The position numbers were made by a program, and so were the translations under genes. Shown here piece after piece: positions 61,431-64,000 of a stretch of DNA of 64,000 nucleotides. This DNA is from SZUA-442 sp035461905 (lineage in GTDB: Bacteria > Actinomycetota > Acidimicrobiia > Spongiisociales > UBA5794). Location of the stretch: contig DATHUV010000004.1 in NCBI GenBank assembly GCA_035461905.1, forward strand, positions 1 through 64,000, given 5' to 3'. Numbering within the stretch: position 1 is the stretch's first letter; every line of letters begins with the position of its first letter. Under the pieces are notes generated by a model. That model made no database searches, was not told the origin of the DNA, and saw only the letters and a program-made list of their open reading frames with translations.

Positions 61431-62222
61431 ATGACGCTCGATGTCATCGTCACCCGTGCACGTGGTGGTACGGCGACGAAGCCGCCGCTTGTCTTCGTCC
61501 ACGGAGCGTGGCATGGCGCGTGGTGTTGGACCGAGCACTTCACGGAATGGTTCGCCGATCGCGGCTACACCTCGTACGCCATTGATCTGCGGGGTCACGG
61601 CGACTCCGACGGAGACCTGAGGTCGTCGAGGATCGCCCACTACGTAGCGGATCTCCGAAAGGTCGTGACCCACCTCGACGACGACCCCATCCTCGTCGGC
61701 CATTCGATGGGTGGCTTCGTCGTCCAGCACTACATGAGCATCTACCCGGTGCGCGCCAGCGTGCTCATCGCGCCGGTTCCGGTGACAGGGGTGATCGGCG
61801 CGACCATGCGGGTCGCGGCCCGGCATCCGTTGGCGTTCCTCAAGACGAACGCGACCCTCTCCCTCGGACCCATCGTCGAGGACCCCCAGCGCGCTCGATC
61901 TCTCCTCTTCGGTGCGAGCATCGATGACGACGTCGCCCTCGGATATGCGAAACGGGTGCAGTCAGAGTCGTACATCGCGTATCTCGAGATGATTGCGGAC
62001 CTCCCGAAGCGGTCCAAGGTGATCAACCCCGTGCTGGTGATCGGCGGCACCGAGGACGCGCTCTTCTCGACTCCGGAGCTGCGCCTCACGGCAGCCGCAT
62101 ATGAGGCCGAACTCACCATGATCGAGGGGGCAGGCCACAACGTGATGCTCGACGTCGGTTGGGAATCGGCTGCGCGACGCATCGATGCCTGGCTCGGAGG
62201 TCTGCGCACCGTCAACGGATGA
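61431..62222 (+). CDS. Alpha/beta hydrolase
   Basis: A 263-residue single-domain hydrolase. Oxyanion-hole HGAWHGAW (about 25-32), nucleophile Ser in GHSMGG (about 90-95), Asp in GGTEDALFS (about 205) and His in GAGHNVM (about 237) make a complete triad. The family covers esterases, lipases, haloperoxidase-like and epoxide-hydrolase-like enzymes; substrate unknown. The mRNA is probably leaderless. It is convergent with the malic enzyme gene, with only 3 bases between stops. Confidence 0.85.
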   Translation: MTLDVIVTRARGGTATKPPLVFVHGAWHGAWCWTEHFTEWFADRGYTSYAIDLRGHGDSDGDLRSSRIAHYVADLRKVVTHLDDDPILVGHSMGGFVVQHYMSIYPVRASVLIAPVPVTGVIGATMRVAARHPLAFLKTNATLSLGPIVEDPQRARSLLFGASIDDDVALGYAKRVQSESYIAYLEMIADLPKRSKVINPVLVIGGTEDALFSTPELRLTAAAYEAELTMIEGAGHNVMLDVGWESAARRIDAWLGGLRTVNG

Positions 62223-62225
62223 CAA

Positions 62226-63923
62226 TCAGGCCGGGCGCATGCGGGCGTAGACAGGCTCCCACCGCTCGGCATCGACCGCAGCCTCGACGTCGTCCACGGG
62301 ATCCGCCACCCCATCGATGATCGCACGCTTTGCCACCTCGATGGCAACCGCCCGCGCCACCGGACGGAGCTGATCGATGTTCGGGAAGATCTGACCCTGC
62401 TCCACGAGCTCACGCGGTGTCGCCTCGGCCAGTGCGATTGCCGCGGCGAGGAACATCTCCTCCGTCACCTCACGTGCACCCACGGCGATGATGCCGAGTC
62501 CCATGCCGGGGAAAATGTACGCGTTGTTCGCCTGCCCGATGCGATGGATGCTGCCGTCGATCTCGACCGGCGCGAACGGGCTGCCGGTCGCGACCAGGGC
62601 GCGACCGCCGGTCCACGACAGAGCGGCCGACGGTACGACCTCCGTGTGGCTCGTCGGGTTCGACAGCGGAAGGATGATGGGTCGATCCACGTGGACCGCC
62701 ATCTCCGAGATCGCCTCCTTCGAGAAGAGGCCCGCCTGGCCCGTGACCCCGATCAGGATGGTGGGGTGGACGTTGCGGATGACGTCCGTCAGCGAAGGGG
62801 GATCGTCGACGTTGTCCCATGAAGCCACGATCTCGCGGGGCGTTGCCATCTCGGCCTTGAGGCCACGAAGGCTCGGACCGGCGACGAGCAGGCCCCGGCT
62901 GTCGAGTACGAACACATGTGATTCTGCAGAGTCGGGATCCGCACCGTCTGCCACCATGGCACGGATGATCAGGCGGGCGATGCCGTATCCGGCGGAACCT
63001 GCACCTGCAATGACGATCCGTTGATCCCTGTGACCCTGTCCCAGGAACCGCAGCGCCGTGATCAAGCCCGCAACGACCATCGCGGCAGTTCCCTGGATGT
63101 CGTCGTTGAACGAGGTGATGCGTTTCTGATGGGTCTGGAGATGCCGGAAGCTCGTGCTGTTCGCGAAGTCCTCCCACTGGAGGAGCGCCCCCGGATACAC
63201 CGTGCGCACGGCGTCGACGAACTCGTCGACGAGGGCGTTGTACTCCTCGCCGCGTAGGCGCGGCTGGCGATACCCCACGTACAACGGATCGTGGAGCAGT
63301 TCCGCGTTGTTCGTGCCGACGTCCAGGGACACGGGGATGCACCTCTCGGGATGGATGCCTGCCGCTGCCGTGTAGAGCGCGAGTTTTCCGATCGGGATCC
63401 CCATGCCTCCCGCTCCCTGGTCACCAATGCCGAGGATGCGCTCGTTGTCGGTAACCACGATGACGGGTGGCGACATGGCCGGTCTCAACCTCAGGATCTG
63501 GGCGACCTTCCCGCGATCGTCCGGGGTGATGTAGATGCCGCGTTGGCGCCGATAGATCCTGGACCAATGGGAACAGGCATAGGCGACTGTCGGTGTGTAG
63601 ACGATGGGAACCGTCTCGGGGAGGTGCTCGCTCACGAACCGGTAGAACAGTGTCTCGTTACGGTCCATCAGCCCGTTGAGGAACACGTTCTTGCCCATGT
63701 CCGTCGTCTTGAGGTCGAACTGCCCCTTGACCCGTGCGACCTCCTCCTCCATGTTCGCCACGCGTCGCGGCAACAGTCCCCGGAGGCCGAGTGCGTCGCG
63801 CTCTTCGTCGGTGAACGCGAGGCCTTTGTTGAGGAACGGATCCCGAAGCACATCCTCGCCACGAATGCGAACGGCAATGTACGGCGCACCCGTGGTTGCG
63901 TCTGTTCGCATTTCGAACGTCAT
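62226..63923 (-). CDS. NAD-dependent malic enzyme (oxaloacetate-decarboxylating)
   Basis: A 565-residue enzyme of the long malic-enzyme family. The Tyr motif VPIVYTPTVAYACSHWS (about 104-120), GIGDQGAGGMGIPIGKL (about 164-180), the metal-site FNDDIQGTA (about 272-280) and the Rossmann motif AGAGSAGYGIARLI (about 312-325) are all present. It converts malate to pyruvate and CO2 with NAD(P)+, linking the TCA cycle to pyruvate. ATG 63923 has a strong ggaggtag site; an upstream in-frame start is less likely. Its promoter would lie in the last bases of the window. Confidence 0.92.
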   Translation of the reverse strand: MTFEMRTDATTGAPYIAVRIRGEDVLRDPFLNKGLAFTDEERDALGLRGLLPRRVANMEEEVARVKGQFDLKTTDMGKNVFLNGLMDRNETLFYRFVSEHLPETVPIVYTPTVAYACSHWSRIYRRQRGIYITPDDRGKVAQILRLRPAMSPPVIVVTDNERILGIGDQGAGGMGIPIGKLALYTAAAGIHPERCIPVSLDVGTNNAELLHDPLYVGYRQPRLRGEEYNALVDEFVDAVRTVYPGALLQWEDFANSTSFRHLQTHQKRITSFNDDIQGTAAMVVAGLITALRFLGQGHRDQRIVIAGAGSAGYGIARLIIRAMVADGADPDSAESHVFVLDSRGLLVAGPSLRGLKAEMATPREIVASWDNVDDPPSLTDVIRNVHPTILIGVTGQAGLFSKEAISEMAVHVDRPIILPLSNPTSHTEVVPSAALSWTGGRALVATGSPFAPVEIDGSIHRIGQANNAYIFPGMGLGIIAVGAREVTEEMFLAAAIALAEATPRELVEQGQIFPNIDQLRPVARAVAIEVAKRAIIDGVADPVDDVEAAVDAERWEPVYARMRPA

Positions 63924-64000
63924 GGCTACCTCCGTCGCGCCATCGATCACTCACCTCCATCCTATGCATCCACTCGTACCGTCATTCATTGGACGCCGCC

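Noticed and set aside
1..64000. tRNA or rRNA genes, insertion sequences, phage or integron sites
   Set aside because: Visual reading for T-loop-like GGTTCGA stretches, transposase motifs and terminal repeats gave nothing convincing; a tRNAscan or IS search was not possible.

Overview
The window is high-GC DNA from an actinobacterium. Three things together suggest an Acidimicrobiia-like (Ilumatobacter-type) lineage: Thr/Gly/Glu-rich lipoprotein linkers, large secreted propeller and beta-helix proteins, and many start codons sitting 6-7 bases after a TANNNT -10 element, as in leaderless mRNAs. The lineage call is inference; no rRNA or marker gene is present. I found no tRNA, rRNA, CRISPR array, phage or insertion sequence. 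Coding density is very high and no gene-free stretch exceeds 300 bases.

Layout. 1-8 kb: the end of a LuxR-type regulator, a flavin monooxygenase-like oxidoreductase, small conserved proteins, two lipoproteins, an alpha/beta-hydrolase fused to a SARP/BTAD regulator, a cupin and a ClC-family channel. 8-22.5 kb: a catabolic island. It has a cupin-sensing XRE regulator and a degenerate SDR reading left. Reading right, in an overlapping operon, are a beta-hydroxyacid dehydrogenase, a bicupin, a creatinase-like M24 enzyme, TPP-dependent E1 alpha and beta, an amidohydrolase with a damaged metal site, and a CUT2-type ABC importer whose last gene is a permease fused to a second amidohydrolase. I infer uptake of a small N-containing compound, hydrolytic ring or amide opening, then oxidation; the substrate is unknown. 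22.7-49.7 kb: mostly housekeeping and single genes, namely a cysteine synthase-like enzyme, P-type ATPase, NERD helicase, NUDIX hydrolases, B12-radical SAM protein, N-methyltryptophan oxidase-like enzyme, arginase-like protein, serine hydrolase, CorA, TypA/BipA, a seven-repeat secreted propeller, M20 peptidase, glutamate dehydrogenase, RecQ, and an alpha/beta-hydrolase fused to an adenylate cyclase.

49.8-55.2 kb: a compact leftward operon hoxE-F-U-Y-H-W for a group 3d-type NAD-linked bidirectional [NiFe] hydrogenase plus its maturation protease. Two inverted repeats lie upstream of hoxE. No hyp maturation genes are in the window. 55.3-64 kb: an ABC-F ATPase, small secreted and cytoplasmic proteins, an acyl-CoA dehydrogenase, a secreted beta-helix protein carrying the same C-terminal module as the propeller protein 20 kb away, an alpha/beta hydrolase and a NAD-malic enzyme.

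The most unusual content is the 8-22.5 kb island with its permease-amidohydrolase fusion and several substituted active sites, the reuse of one alpha/beta-hydrolase type as the N-terminal domain of two different signalling outputs, and the shared C-terminal module on two secreted proteins.
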